A DNA stretch of 21,979 bases, from positions 1 to 21,979 of the IMG/VR virus record IMGVR_UViG_3300035206_000286. One strand, written 5' to 3'. A program made the translations under genes and the position numbers. This stretch comes from a virus. Below, one piece after another: positions 6,947 to 14,150 of this stretch (positions are counted from its first letter, which is position 1; every line of letters begins with the position of its first letter). A model generated the notes under the pieces. That model saw only the letters and a program-made list of their open reading frames with translations, was not told where the DNA came from and did not search any database.

Positions 6947-7484
6947 AAAAGAATATTATTCAGTAGGCAAAGTTAAAGGTCTTGTTTTAGATATTATCAA
7001 ACAGATGTACCAAGACACTTGGAAACCTGATTTCATTGTAGGTATTAATCGAGGTGGTTTAACTCCAGCAGTAATGATGAGTCATTTTATGAATGTACCA
7101 ATGTTTACTTTAGATATACAATTACGTGATCATACAAGAGCACCAGAATCTAATCCAATGATGCCATTAGATGCAATGGACGGTAAGCAGATTCTTATTG
7201 TAGATGATATAAATGACAGCGGCGCAACATTTAATTGGATTGTTAATGATTGGACAATGGCATTGTCACCAGAATTTGTACAAAACCATTTGCCATACTT
7301 GCCAGACGAACGAAAAGTTTTGTGGAGACGCAATGTAAGGTTTGCTGTGCTTACAGAGAATCTTGCAAGTGAGTTTAATGATGTTGATTATTGTGTAGAG
7401 GAAGTTAATAAAGCAGAAGATGATGTTTGGATTGTGTTCCCTTGGGAACAATGGTGGGGTATAAATTTCGATGAGGAGAAATAA
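6939..7484 (+). CDS. Type I phosphoribosyltransferase, purine-PRTase-like
   Basis: A 181-aa protein with the PRPP-binding loop ILIVDDINDSGATF (about 85-98), the upstream loop FIVGINRGGLTPA (32-44), and a late WIVFPWE segment as in xanthine/guanine PRTases. Such enzymes join a purine base to PRPP to give a nucleotide, or in related proteins bind PRPP for regulation. It overlaps folE by 8 bases and precedes the small membrane ORF and queD. Salvage of guanine to raise GTP for FolE, or handling of a deazapurine base, is plausible; the substrate is not readable. Exact specificity is uncertain. Confidence 0.82.
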   Translation: MVRKEYYSVGKVKGLVLDIIKQMYQDTWKPDFIVGINRGGLTPAVMMSHFMNVPMFTLDIQLRDHTRAPESNPMMPLDAMDGKQILIVDDINDSGATFNWIVNDWTMALSPEFVQNHLPYLPDERKVLWRRNVRFAVLTENLASEFNDVDYCVEEVNKAEDDVWIVFPWEQWWGINFDEEK

Positions 7485-7485
7485 A

Positions 7486-7632
7486 ATGTTAGGATTAAAA
7501 AGTGGTGAAAAAGCAATTTGGTTAATCAGTTGTTCTATAGCAGTAGTAGCAGTTACTACGTTATCATTGACGCTGTTGAGTTGGGCAAATGGTAATGCAG
7601 GAACATTAGCAAAATTTGTGTGGGGTTATTAA
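7486..7632 (+). CDS. Small single-pass membrane protein, 48 aa
   Basis: A 48-aa frame with a good Shine-Dalgarno (GAGGAG, 7473-7478, 7 bases before the ATG). It fits exactly between the phosphoribosyltransferase and queD, whose ATG follows the stop directly. A short basic N-terminus (LKSGEKA) is followed by a hydrophobic segment at about residues 11-33 (IWLISCSIAVVAVTTLSLTL), then a short polar tail. The topology suggests one transmembrane helix in the inner membrane. A membrane protein inside a nucleotide-modification operon is unexpected. It may act in lysis, lysis inhibition or host exclusion; no homology is recognised. Confidence 0.7.
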   Translation: MLGLKSGEKAIWLISCSIAVVAVTTLSLTLLSWANGNAGTLAKFVWGY

Positions 7633-8112
7633 ATGAGCGATTATGTACCAGAGTTTACCTCTACTAAAACATTCCACAACTTCCCATGTGCTCATAGACA
7701 ACATAAGCACGATGGGAATTGTCATTTGATACACGGCTATAGTCGTAGTTTTCATATTGTATTTGGCGCACAAACAATGACAAAGGAAGGATTCCTTGTT
7801 GACTATGGCGACTTGGATGAAGTAAAGCATTGGTTAGATGAAAATTATGATCATACACTTGTAATTGATCATGATGATCCGTGGATGGCAACATTTCAGG
7901 AACTACACAATGCAGGTGTGTGTAAGTTAATAGTACAAGAGGAAGGCCCAGGCATGGAAGGTACAGCATTCCGTATTTGTACGTGGGTAGATGCTTGGTT
8001 GCGTGAGCGAACCAATGGACGAGCATGGGTTATTAGTGTTGAAGCCAGAGAAAATGACAAGAACAGTTCAATTTATACTAATCCAGATGCTGGATTTAAA
8101 GGATGGGAATAA
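7633..8112 (+). CDS. queD: 6-carboxytetrahydropterin synthase-like protein (QueD)
   Basis: QueD turns dihydroneopterin triphosphate into 6-carboxy-tetrahydropterin, the second step to 7-deazaguanines. The family pattern is clear: FPCAHRQ (zinc His21), catalytic Cys30, the LIHGYSRSF region, LVDYGDLDEVK (equivalent to the family's MVxDFxxLK), YDHTLVI with the Asp-His pair (73-74), and a C-terminal VEARE strand. Length 159 aa is slightly longer than bacterial QueD (about 120-140). The zinc motif is HGY (34-36) instead of HGH, so one expected metal ligand is a tyrosine. GGGG lies 7 bases upstream of an ATG that directly abuts the previous stop. Context (folE, queE) supports QueD over mammalian-type PTPS. 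Confidence 0.88.
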   Translation: MSDYVPEFTSTKTFHNFPCAHRQHKHDGNCHLIHGYSRSFHIVFGAQTMTKEGFLVDYGDLDEVKHWLDENYDHTLVIDHDDPWMATFQELHNAGVCKLIVQEEGPGMEGTAFRICTWVDAWLRERTNGRAWVISVEARENDKNSSIYTNPDAGFKGWE

Positions 8113-8300
8113 TGAAAGATACAAAAGTAGAACAGAATATTAATGATGTGGTAATGCTTACAGCAAAAATTAATGGTATTTGTAAAGAGTTAAAAAAAGA
8201 AAATGTACTTCTTAGATTTGAAATGAATCATAATATTAGTGAGGAAGATACTATTGCAGTTTCGGAAGCAATACAACGAGTTAATTATTTAGAAGACTGA
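8112..8300 (+). CDS. Small hypothetical protein, 62 aa
   Basis: A helical 62-aa protein (TAKINGICKELKKENVLLRFEM, then an acidic SEEDTIAVSEAIQRV helix) of unknown function. The start at 8112 overlaps the queD stop (TAATG), with AAAGGA at 8098-8103 placed 8 bases upstream; an in-frame ATG at 8103 would sit right on that site and is less likely. Its stop overlaps the queE ATG by one base, so it lies between queD and queE in a translationally coupled chain. Confidence 0.65.
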   Translation: MKDTKVEQNINDVVMLTAKINGICKELKKENVLLRFEMNHNISEEDTIAVSEAIQRVNYLED

Positions 8301-9151
8301 TGAAAAAATTTAGAGTTACAGAAGTTTTTTATAGTGTCCAAGGAGAAGGGCAGTTTGTTGGTGTGCCTTCTGTATTTTTACGAGTGTTTGGATGTAATTT
8401 TAAGTGCGAAGGATTTGGAATGCCAGCAGGTGAATCAAGTAAAGAACGCTTAAATATAAATCTAAATGATTATAATAGTTTTGAGGACTTACCACTTGTA
8501 ACAACTGGTTGTGATAGTTATGCTAGTTGGGATCCACGATTTAAACGTTTTACAACTGACATTGAAACAGATGCGTTAGTAGAATTATTATTAGAACACA
8601 CACCAACAGGAGATTGGATAACAGAAACAGGCCAAAGTGTACATTTAGTTATTACCGGTGGAGAACCGTTGTTAGGATGGCAACAAAAATGGCCTGAATT
8701 ATTTAGACATCCAAAAATGAGGAATTTAAGACATGTCACATTTGAAACAAATTGTACACAGGTACTTAGAAAGCACTTCAGAGATTTTCTTATCCATGAA
8801 GCAGAATTTCATACTACTTTTTCATGCAGTCCGAAACTTTCCGTATCAGGCGAGTCTTGGAGTGATGCAATTAAGCCTGAAGTTGCTTTGGATTACTATA
8901 ATGTTTTTGACAGCAGTATGTATTTCAAGTTTGTTGTCGCTAATGAAGTGGATATGGAAGAAGTTGACAAAGCTGTCAATGAATACCGGAACGCCGATGT
9001 TGTCGTCTCTGTCTATTGCATGCCAGTCGGCGGGTGCAAAATGGAGTATATGGAGAACAGAGCAAAGGTTGCGGAAATTGCGATGAAAAAAGGTTATAGG
9101 TATTCACCAAGATTGCATATAGATTTATTTGGAAATCAATGGGGAACATAA
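8300..9151 (+). CDS. queE: 7-carboxy-7-deazaguanine synthase, radical SAM (QueE), phage form
   Basis: QueE contracts 6-carboxy-tetrahydropterin to 7-carboxy-7-deazaguanine using S-adenosylmethionine and a 4Fe-4S cluster. Family signs: VFYSVQGEGQFVGVPSVFLR at the N-terminus, TGGEPLL at 119-125 (SAM contact), HVTFETNC (145-152) and SCSPKLS. The cluster cysteines are unusually spaced: Cys32-x3-Cys36, then the next candidate Cys71 after 34 residues, in TTGCDSYASWDPRF, instead of the usual compact motif. I recall the same spacing in T4-like cyanophage QueE-like proteins. It overlaps the preceding small gene by one base and the lyase gene by one base. Codon choice in the last 90 codons looks richer in G/C-ending codons than in the first half. 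Confidence 0.88.
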   Translation: MKKFRVTEVFYSVQGEGQFVGVPSVFLRVFGCNFKCEGFGMPAGESSKERLNINLNDYNSFEDLPLVTTGCDSYASWDPRFKRFTTDIETDALVELLLEHTPTGDWITETGQSVHLVITGGEPLLGWQQKWPELFRHPKMRNLRHVTFETNCTQVLRKHFRDFLIHEAEFHTTFSCSPKLSVSGESWSDAIKPEVALDYYNVFDSSMYFKFVVANEVDMEEVDKAVNEYRNADVVVSVYCMPVGGCKMEYMENRAKVAEIAMKKGYRYSPRLHIDLFGNQWGT

Positions 9152-9975
9152 TGAATAGATTTTTTATATTTTTTGTATTGTTATTTCTACATAGTGGTAT
9201 AGGATATGCCGATACAAGTATATTGCGTGTGGATAATAATAGAGGTCCTTGGATGGACACCGTTGACGAAGGAGCAAGGGATTATGCTTATACAAGAGTA
9301 ACAGATTTCTCACGCAAAGGCCCTACGTCGTTAAGGTTTGAAGTACGCAGTGGTGATTGTTTTACAGCATATCCTAATAATCCAAGTAGAGGCTGGGATG
9401 ATTGTACAAGGCACAGAGAACGAGCAGAGGTTAGAGAAAAATGGACAGCAACATGGGATAAGCCTATCTGGTATGGGATAAGTATTTATATACCAAATAA
9501 CTATAATTTTTTATATCCTAAACAAATTATTTTTCAATGGCACAGAGGAGAACAGCCTGTAGCATATATGAAACTTGAAAGAAAGAATTTAAAATTTGAC
9601 ATCCTAACTGAATTAGGGCGATCGACATCTATATATGATTTAGGTAATGTATTTGAAATGGGATGGGCAGGTAAATGGATAGATGTACTATGGAATGTTA
9701 ATTGGAGTGTGGATGACACAGGATATTTATATATGTGGATTAATGACAGGCAAGTAATTCAACATCGTGGTGCTACAACTGACAAAGAAAAAGGTAAATG
9801 TGTTGCATCTAATGGAAATTGCGGACCATTTGCAAAGTATGGTATATATAGATCGCATTTGTTTCGCTATGAAGGCGGAGAGGATAATCTTCCTACACAA
9901 GTATTATTCTTTGATGAGTATAGGCGAGGGCATACTCGTGAAGAAGTAGATGTAGAAGTAAACGAGGGTAGTTAA
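9151..9975 (+). CDS. Exported polysaccharide lyase-like protein
   Basis: A 274-aa product with a clear signal peptide: basic start, hydrophobic FFIFFVLLFLHSGIG, and a likely cut after GYA (residue 20). The body resembles the beta-jelly-roll polysaccharide lyase family PF14099: GPTSLRFEVRSGD, HRERAEVREKW, IWYGISIYIPNNY and QIIFQWHRGE follow the family's order of strands. These enzymes cleave uronic-acid polymers by beta-elimination. An upstream in-frame ATG at 9139 would bury the signal peptide; 9151 (TAATG overlap with queE, GGGGA just before) is preferred. Export would place it in the periplasm or outside the host. Host capsule breakdown or lysis help is inferred. No tail-fibre domain is fused. 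Confidence 0.72.
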   Translation: MNRFFIFFVLLFLHSGIGYADTSILRVDNNRGPWMDTVDEGARDYAYTRVTDFSRKGPTSLRFEVRSGDCFTAYPNNPSRGWDDCTRHRERAEVREKWTATWDKPIWYGISIYIPNNYNFLYPKQIIFQWHRGEQPVAYMKLERKNLKFDILTELGRSTSIYDLGNVFEMGWAGKWIDVLWNVNWSVDDTGYLYMWINDRQVIQHRGATTDKEKGKCVASNGNCGPFAKYGIYRSHLFRYEGGEDNLPTQVLFFDEYRRGHTREEVDVEVNEGS

Positions 9976-10380
9976 ATGTTATATAGTATCAGAGATAACT
10001 TTATAAAATTATTTGTTAAAAATAAAGTAAAGCAAGAAGAATTAAGAGCAGAATTAGCATTTAAACATGATAAGATAGATGCCAGTGAACGCGATAAAAG
10101 AGTTGCAACTGCCAATGATGAGCCATATATTAAAGTGCTCCAAGTTGATTTTGAGAATGGACAACCAAATATTGGCAGTTTTGAATTAGACTGGAATGAA
10201 GCATTTATTAATGTATTAGGTGATGCTGGTTATACAGGTACAACAGATGAATCTGTAATTGATTCATGGTTTAATGATGTGTGCCGAAATATTTTATTAG
10301 AAAATTTTAATGATCAAAATTTTGTTGCTGATGCACCAGTGGAAATAAAACGGGAAGATGGCAAAACAGAAAAGTACTAA
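9976..10380 (+). CDS. Conserved T4-like marine phage hypothetical protein, 134 aa
   Basis: A soluble, acidic protein with a Lys/Glu-rich helical start (LFVKNKVKQEELRAELAFKHDKIDA) and a compact second half containing EPYIKVLQVDFENGQPNIGSFELDWNEAFI and WFNDVCRNILLENF. I recall proteins of this layout in T4-like cyanophages, always without known function. It begins right after the lyase stop and overlaps the next gene by 23 bases. No catalytic motif, signal peptide or membrane helix is visible. Confidence 0.75.
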   Translation: MLYSIRDNFIKLFVKNKVKQEELRAELAFKHDKIDASERDKRVATANDEPYIKVLQVDFENGQPNIGSFELDWNEAFINVLGDAGYTGTTDESVIDSWFNDVCRNILLENFNDQNFVADAPVEIKREDGKTEKY

Positions 10381-10666
10381 TCCTGGCGTCCAGCAGATAA
10401 TTGATATACTTAGGCCATACCAGACAGAAGCAATCATTAATTATGCATCTTTAAAACAAGTAATGAGATTTATAACAAGAATAGAAAAATGTAGTCGCTC
10501 AAAGAAAATAAAGCACGATGTTGAATTAGTAAGAACTTTAATAAAACCAATGATGATAACAGCAGAAGAAAAAGAGAAACGAGATATTGAATTAAAAAGG
10601 TTTTGGTATGGCCCTCATTACATGATGTCAAGGGAAGAGTACGAAAGTAAAAATAAAAATGAATAA
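10358..10666 (+). CDS. Hypothetical protein, 102 aa
   Basis: A basic, mostly helical protein (SLKQVMRFITRIEKCSRSKKIKHDVELVRTLIKPMM in the middle, then a charged KEKRDIELKRFWYGPHYMMSREEYE end). It overlaps the preceding gene by 23 bases and the radical SAM gene by 8, so it belongs to the same transcript. A CGGGA element lies a few bases before the ATG. No family is recognised; the basic helix could contact nucleic acid. Confidence 0.65.
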   Translation: MAKQKSTNPGVQQIIDILRPYQTEAIINYASLKQVMRFITRIEKCSRSKKIKHDVELVRTLIKPMMITAEEKEKRDIELKRFWYGPHYMMSREEYESKNKNE

Positions 10667-11807
10667 GTATCTTGCTATAGATAATATTAAATCTATACAA
10701 ATAGATCATACAAGTAGATGTAATTGCTTGTGCCCGCAATGTGCAAGAGTAAATAATGGTGTTATCAATCCTCGTATGCCAATTGATGAATTAACTGTAG
10801 AGGATTATAAAGTTATTTTTCCAAGTACAATAATAAAACAAGTTGAACTAATAACACAATGCGGTAATTATGGAGATATTGTAGCAAGTAATACTATTTT
10901 AGATTGTTTGGAATGGCTACGTGAAAATGGTTCTACAGCACATATAAACATTATGACTAATGGTAGTGCAAGAAATGCGGATTGGTGGAAACGGTTAGCA
11001 TCTATAATTGGTTTAAATGGTAGAGTAACATTTAGCATAGATGGGTTGGAAGACACAAACCATTTATATCGTGTTGGTGCTAACTGGAATAAAATTATTA
11101 AGAATGTTAGTACATACATAGAAAACGGTGGTAGGGCACGTTGGGATTATTTAATATTTGATCACAATCAACATCAAGTAGAGGAAGCAGAGAAATTAGC
11201 ACGTGAAATAGGGTTTGAAAGTTTTTATGTTAAAAATACAAGCAGATTTATTAATGACAAAAACTATTTAACTGGTAAGGTATCTGAGGAAGAAACATTA
11301 AAGCAACCAACTGATGAAAAATATCGATCGACAAGCAGTGAAAAATTTGTTAATATAATAGATAAACATGAGACATGGGAAAATTATATAAATGAAACAA
11401 CAATTGATTGTAAGTTTCAGAAACAGAATGCATTGTTTGTTGATTTTCAAGCAAGGCTCTGGCCATGTACATGGGTAGCGGCACCGATACATTTTGCTAA
11501 AATTGATAATATACAGACAAAACAAATACACAGTTTAATGAAACATTACGGAGCAACATTTAATAGTTTACGACATTATACTTTAGAAGATGTATTAACA
11601 CATGAATGGTTTGCAAGTAATTTAGTTAGTAGTTGGGAAACAGATGAGAAACTTATGACGTGTGGCAGAACATGTGGTACTGACTATGAGTTTAGTAGTC
11701 GTGCTCCAGCAAACAGTAAGTTAACAAAGTTTAAGATATTAACAAAAAAGTATGGATGGATCAAAGAAGGTGATGAACACTTTAGCGAGTATGAGGCAAT
11801 GCAATGA
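10659..11807 (+). CDS. Radical SAM protein with SPASM-like C-terminus
   Basis: A 382-aa enzyme with the radical SAM motif SRCNCLCPQC: Cys21-x3-Cys25-x2-Cys28 bind the 4Fe-4S cluster that cleaves S-adenosylmethionine. TQCGNYGD (67-73) stands where many members have a GGEP-like motif; NIMTNGS and VTFSIDGL are typical barrel strands. Four later cysteines (Cys251, Cys270, Cys335, Cys339) could hold an auxiliary cluster, as in SPASM/twitch proteins that modify peptides or carry out complex chemistry. It is distinct from QueE. The substrate is unknown; modification of a base, nucleotide sugar or peptide is possible. It overlaps its neighbours on both sides (8 and 4 bases). Confidence 0.82.
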   Translation: MNKYLAIDNIKSIQIDHTSRCNCLCPQCARVNNGVINPRMPIDELTVEDYKVIFPSTIIKQVELITQCGNYGDIVASNTILDCLEWLRENGSTAHINIMTNGSARNADWWKRLASIIGLNGRVTFSIDGLEDTNHLYRVGANWNKIIKNVSTYIENGGRARWDYLIFDHNQHQVEEAEKLAREIGFESFYVKNTSRFINDKNYLTGKVSEEETLKQPTDEKYRSTSSEKFVNIIDKHETWENYINETTIDCKFQKQNALFVDFQARLWPCTWVAAPIHFAKIDNIQTKQIHSLMKHYGATFNSLRHYTLEDVLTHEWFASNLVSSWETDEKLMTCGRTCGTDYEFSSRAPANSKLTKFKILTKKYGWIKEGDEHFSEYEAMQ

Positions 11808-12784
11808 GTTATATTTTAATTGATACTGCTAATATGTTTTTTAGGGCACGGCATGTTGCACGTGGTAGTGTAGATATGAAAATAGGTTTGTGTTATCATA
11901 TAATGTTTAACAGTATTAAAAAAGCATTTAATGACTTTGGTAATGGACATGTAGTATTTTGCCTCGAAGGCAGGAGTTGGCGGCGTAGTATATACGAGCC
12001 TTATAAAAAGAATAGGGATGCTAATAGAGAAGCACTTACACCCAAAGAGCAAGAAGAAGATGAAATGTTCTGGGAGGCATACCAAGAACTCTTGGATTAC
12101 TTAAACACTAAAACTAATTGTTCTGTATTGCAAGAAGATAATAGCGAAGCAGATGATTTAATTGCACGTTGGATACAAAATCACGAAGATGACAAACATG
12201 TTATTGTTAGTAGCGACAGTGATTTCTATCAATTAATTAATGATAATGTGAGTATGTATAATGGAATTACTAATCAACATATTACTATTAATGGTATCTA
12301 TGATGATAAAGGTACAATTGTAATGGATAAGAAAACTAATGCACCTAAAACTATACCTAATCCTGCTTATGCTTTATTTGAGAAATGTGTAAGGGGCGAT
12401 GCAAGTGATAATATTTTTAGTGCGTACCCAGGTGCTCGCAAGAAAGGTAGCAAGAATAAGACAGGCATACAGGAAGCGTTTGATGATAAAGAAAACCAAG
12501 GGTTTGCTTGGAATAATTTTATGCTACAGAAATGGACAGACCATAATGATATAGAGCATACTGTACGCAACGACTATGAACGTAATAGAATGCTTATAGA
12601 TTTAACGTTGCAACCAGATGAAATAAAGAAAGCATGTGATAGTAAAATTGTTGAAGCAGTACAAAAAGAAATAACGCCGCAGGTAGGAATACATTTTATG
12701 AAGTTCTGTGGCAAACATGATTTACAAAGAATGAGTGAGCAAGCACAAGACTATGCCGCATTTTTGAATAAGGAGTATTCATAA
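11804..12784 (+). CDS. rnh: 5'-3' exonuclease/flap nuclease of the T4 RNase H (FEN) family
   Basis: A 326-aa protein, close to T4 RNase H (305 aa), which removes RNA primers from Okazaki fragments. Metal-binding acidic residues are in the expected order: Asp7 in LIDTANMFFRA, Glu55 in VFCLEGR (usually Asp), the Glu115/Asp117/Asp118 cluster EADDLIAR, Asp138 and Asp140 in VSSDSDFYQL, and the helix-two-turn-helix GDASDNI (198-204). WRRSIYEPYKKNRD is the conserved basic DNA-contact stretch. GAGG lies upstream, and the ATG overlaps the radical SAM stop by 4 bases. This is a strong T4-like replication marker. The region after GDASDN contains a Lys-rich insert (ARKKGSKNKTG). Confidence 0.9.
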   Translation: MSYILIDTANMFFRARHVARGSVDMKIGLCYHIMFNSIKKAFNDFGNGHVVFCLEGRSWRRSIYEPYKKNRDANREALTPKEQEEDEMFWEAYQELLDYLNTKTNCSVLQEDNSEADDLIARWIQNHEDDKHVIVSSDSDFYQLINDNVSMYNGITNQHITINGIYDDKGTIVMDKKTNAPKTIPNPAYALFEKCVRGDASDNIFSAYPGARKKGSKNKTGIQEAFDDKENQGFAWNNFMLQKWTDHNDIEHTVRNDYERNRMLIDLTLQPDEIKKACDSKIVEAVQKEITPQVGIHFMKFCGKHDLQRMSEQAQDYAAFLNKEYS

Positions 12785-13422
12785 TGTTTGGAAAAAAGAA
12801 AGAGCCAACGGTATTAGTTATCGGTGGTACAAGAGGAATAGGTAAGGAAATTGTAGACCATTTTGGTGGTGATAGTATTAGCCGACATGGTACTGATCCA
12901 GGATTTGATATACGTTCTGAGGAGGATCGTAAAACGATTGCACAAATTAGTGGTTCATATGATATATGTTTAAATCATGCATACTCTGGTACACACGGTA
13001 TACCAGGTGCAGAAGAATTAGCAGGTCCAGCAGATGCTTGCCAAACCTTTATGTTAAAAGAAATATATGATTATTGGAAAGAAACAAATTGGAATGGTTA
13101 TTTGTTTAATAGCAGTAGTGATTCAACTACAGTATATAGAATGAAGAAAGGTAAGGACATGATTTATAGTGCAATGAAAGCAAGTACAAATGTTATAAGT
13201 CATTATATTAGTAGAGATGTACAAGAAGGTAATGTACGTATGCGTTATACAAATTTTATATGGGGCATGCTTGACACAGAAAAATCTCGATCGAAGTCAC
13301 ATTACAACAATGGTGTAAGAGGTGAGGATATTTGTAAAGTCATAGAGACATTGTATTATTTGCCAGAGGATTGTTTAATTCCTGAGTTTGTTATGGAAGC
13401 ACGATGGATTGATAAAAAATAG
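12784..13422 (+). CDS. Short-chain dehydrogenase/reductase
   Basis: An SDR-fold oxidoreductase of 212 aa, shorter than the usual 250. It shows the NAD(P) glycine motif VIGGTRGIGKEI (12-23), NHA (64-66, in place of NNAG), a Ser cluster FNSSSDS (109-114) for the catalytic serine, and Tyr128-x3-Lys132 in YSAMK. The segment between the nucleotide motif and NHA is very short, so the N-terminal half is compact. AAGGAG lies 9 bases upstream of an ATG that overlaps the exonuclease stop by one base. The substrate is unknown. It could work with the GalE-like epimerase or the radical SAM protein on a sugar or modified base, but nothing direct shows this. Confidence 0.85.
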   Translation: MFGKKKEPTVLVIGGTRGIGKEIVDHFGGDSISRHGTDPGFDIRSEEDRKTIAQISGSYDICLNHAYSGTHGIPGAEELAGPADACQTFMLKEIYDYWKETNWNGYLFNSSSDSTTVYRMKKGKDMIYSAMKASTNVISHYISRDVQEGNVRMRYTNFIWGMLDTEKSRSKSHYNNGVRGEDICKVIETLYYLPEDCLIPEFVMEARWIDKK

Positions 13423-13431
13423 GAGGAACCC

Positions 13432-13923
13432 ATGCCATATATAAAACCTTTAATAACTAATCGTTGGATTGTATATAACGATATAGGTGATTATGCTGGT
13501 TTACTTATTAAAAATAACGAAGCATATGTATATTATAACAAAGATTCTACAGAATCTTCAATAGAAAAGTTTAGTTCGCATCAAATGTTGTGTGATTATT
13601 TTGGTGAAGATATTACTGATAACGAAATTCGTAAACGAAGCAATGATAGCGGCCTTGTTAATAAAATTAGGGGATATCCATTAAATTTTGAAACACCAAT
13701 TATGGTAGAAGATCCTTCTTTACCTCTCTTTAAGAAAAGCCGTTCAAGTAATGTTATTTATTGCGCTGGTTTTTATTGTATTAAAGGGCCAGAAGGTTGG
13801 CGTAAAAGTTTCTGTCCAAAAAGAAGTACTCTTATTAGTTTAGAAGAATGGGAAGGTCCATTTGCTACTGAAATAGAAATGGTTAGCGTGTTAAATATAA
13901 AGAAGAAAGAATATGCTGGATAA
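13432..13923 (+). CDS. Conserved T4-like marine phage hypothetical protein, 163 aa
   Basis: A soluble protein with an excellent ribosome binding site (AGGAGG, 5 bases upstream). The N-terminal half is beta-rich (RWIVYNDIGDYAGLLIK, EAYVYYN). The C-terminal half has FYCIKGPEGWRKSFCPKRST and LEEWEGPFATEIEM, segments I recall from hypothetical proteins of T4-like cyanophages. Two cysteines flank the KGPEGWRKSF loop and could pair or bind metal. No catalytic signature is recognised. The next gene overlaps by 11 bases. Confidence 0.75.
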   Translation: MPYIKPLITNRWIVYNDIGDYAGLLIKNNEAYVYYNKDSTESSIEKFSSHQMLCDYFGEDITDNEIRKRSNDSGLVNKIRGYPLNFETPIMVEDPSLPLFKKSRSSNVIYCAGFYCIKGPEGWRKSFCPKRSTLISLEEWEGPFATEIEMVSVLNIKKKEYAG

Positions 13924-14140
13924 ATTTCATCACATTAGAAAATTAAATGGGTTGTACGATGTTGCAGTTGAGCATCAAAATAACGAGATTCGACTTCATA
14001 CAGCAGATGTAGGACTTGTTTTATCTGATATTAATAAATTATTGTCATTAGTTGTTAATGGGCAACTAGAACAACAGTTAACTCAGGAATTTCATCGGTA
14101 TGATGATAAGACACCCGATGTAGATGGGGGTTATTTTTAA
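13913..14140 (+). CDS. Small hypothetical protein, 75 aa
   Basis: A soluble 75-aa protein beginning LDKFHHIRKLNGLYDVAVEHQ and continuing with a likely helix (VLSDINKLLSLVVNGQLEQQL). It overlaps the preceding gene by 11 bases and lies just before the HtrA-like gene, whose preferred ATG is 10 bases after its stop. A weak AAGAAAG ribosome site precedes the ATG. No family is recognised. Confidence 0.65.
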   Translation: MLDKFHHIRKLNGLYDVAVEHQNNEIRLHTADVGLVLSDINKLLSLVVNGQLEQQLTQEFHRYDDKTPDVDGGYF

Positions 14141-14150
14141 GAGAAAAATT

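Noticed and set aside
7664-8026. Reverse-strand 120-aa frame across queD
   Set aside because: It lies wholly opposite a clear queD, has low-complexity composition and no initiation signal.
8733-9086. Forward 117-aa frame inside queE
   Set aside because: Out-of-frame shadow of queE; its composition is not protein-like and there is no ribosome site.
9139-9151. Longer start for the lyase gene
   Set aside because: It would add four residues ahead of a textbook signal peptide; the ATG at 9151 overlaps the queE stop and has GGGGA upstream.
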